This document shows positions 62,345-64,000 of a stretch of DNA of 64,000 bases, in pieces. Position numbers and translations under genes: made by a program. The stretch covers positions 1-64,000 of the forward strand of contig JAIYAQ010000005.1 of NCBI GenBank assembly GCA_027488975.1, given 5' to 3'. The DNA comes from Cyanobium sp. E1_MAG_00006. Lineage in GTDB: Bacteria; Cyanobacteriota; Cyanobacteriia; PCC-6307; Cyanobiaceae. The notes under the pieces were generated by a model that was not told where the DNA came from, ran no database searches, and worked only from the letters and a program-made list of their open reading frames with translations. Positions within the stretch are counted from its first letter, which is position 1; each line of letters starts with the position of its first letter.

Positions 62345-64000
<1,656 letters not shown>

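Overview
The window is a GC-rich, densely packed bacterial chromosome segment from a unicellular picocyanobacterium of the Synechococcus/Cyanobium type. The evidence is a PsbQ-like photosystem II lipoprotein, a phytol/dolichol-kinase family gene, a complete urtABCDE urea transporter with an NtcA-like site, two group 2 sigma factors, siroheme genes and many ATGA start/stop overlaps. No rRNA, tRNA, CRISPR array, transposase or integrase was recognised. Both ends cut genes: the 5' end of speB is missing on the left, and dnaK runs off the right edge.

Left part (1-17.8 kb): housekeeping genes (speB, gcvT, aspS, a group 2 sigma factor, dps, pyrG). The dps-pyrG gap holds two long perfect-arm hairpins. 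Next come a reverse-strand secretion operon (PpiC-like isomerase, ABC exporter with an N-terminal cyclic-nucleotide-binding-like domain and a degenerate C39-like domain, HlyD adaptor) and a tightly overlapped forward operon queE-queC-pabB-pabC joining 7-deazaguanine and p-aminobenzoate synthesis. A small secreted protein gene follows.

Middle part (17.9-32.1 kb): a urea uptake and breakdown island. urtABCDE runs on the reverse strand from an NtcA-type promoter, with a terminator-like hairpin after urtA. The accessory genes ureE, ureF and ureG are on the reverse strand and ureDABC on the forward strand. A second, unrelated three-gene ABC importer (COG2984/COG4120/COG1101 type) and a frame-disrupted small gene separate ureF from ureG. 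This placement is the most unusual feature of the island.

Right-middle (32.1-46.7 kb): two PilZ-domain proteins; a four-gene cluster of circularly permuted ATP-grasp, alpha-E, transglutaminase and DUF2126 proteins, a conserved set predicted to make peptide/amide bonds but of unknown function; a small protein; a cupin-like protein; a truncated lipoprotein remnant; a membrane GGDEF protein with a destroyed active-site motif; cobA and a CbiX-like chelatase; and an intact GGDEF-EAL protein overlapping a DsbA-like gene. Two possible c-di-GMP receptors and two GGDEF-family proteins within 14 kb suggest a local c-di-GMP theme.

Right part (46.7-64 kb): an MFS exporter, ppk1, a second group 2 sigma factor, a phytol-kinase-like protein, class I DAHP synthase, acnB, a VapBC-type toxin-antitoxin pair, a B12-binding radical SAM protein, an O-antigen-ligase-like membrane protein, purU, psbQ, a FAD-dependent oxidoreductase without a canonical start codon, and dnaK with a clear intrinsic terminator.
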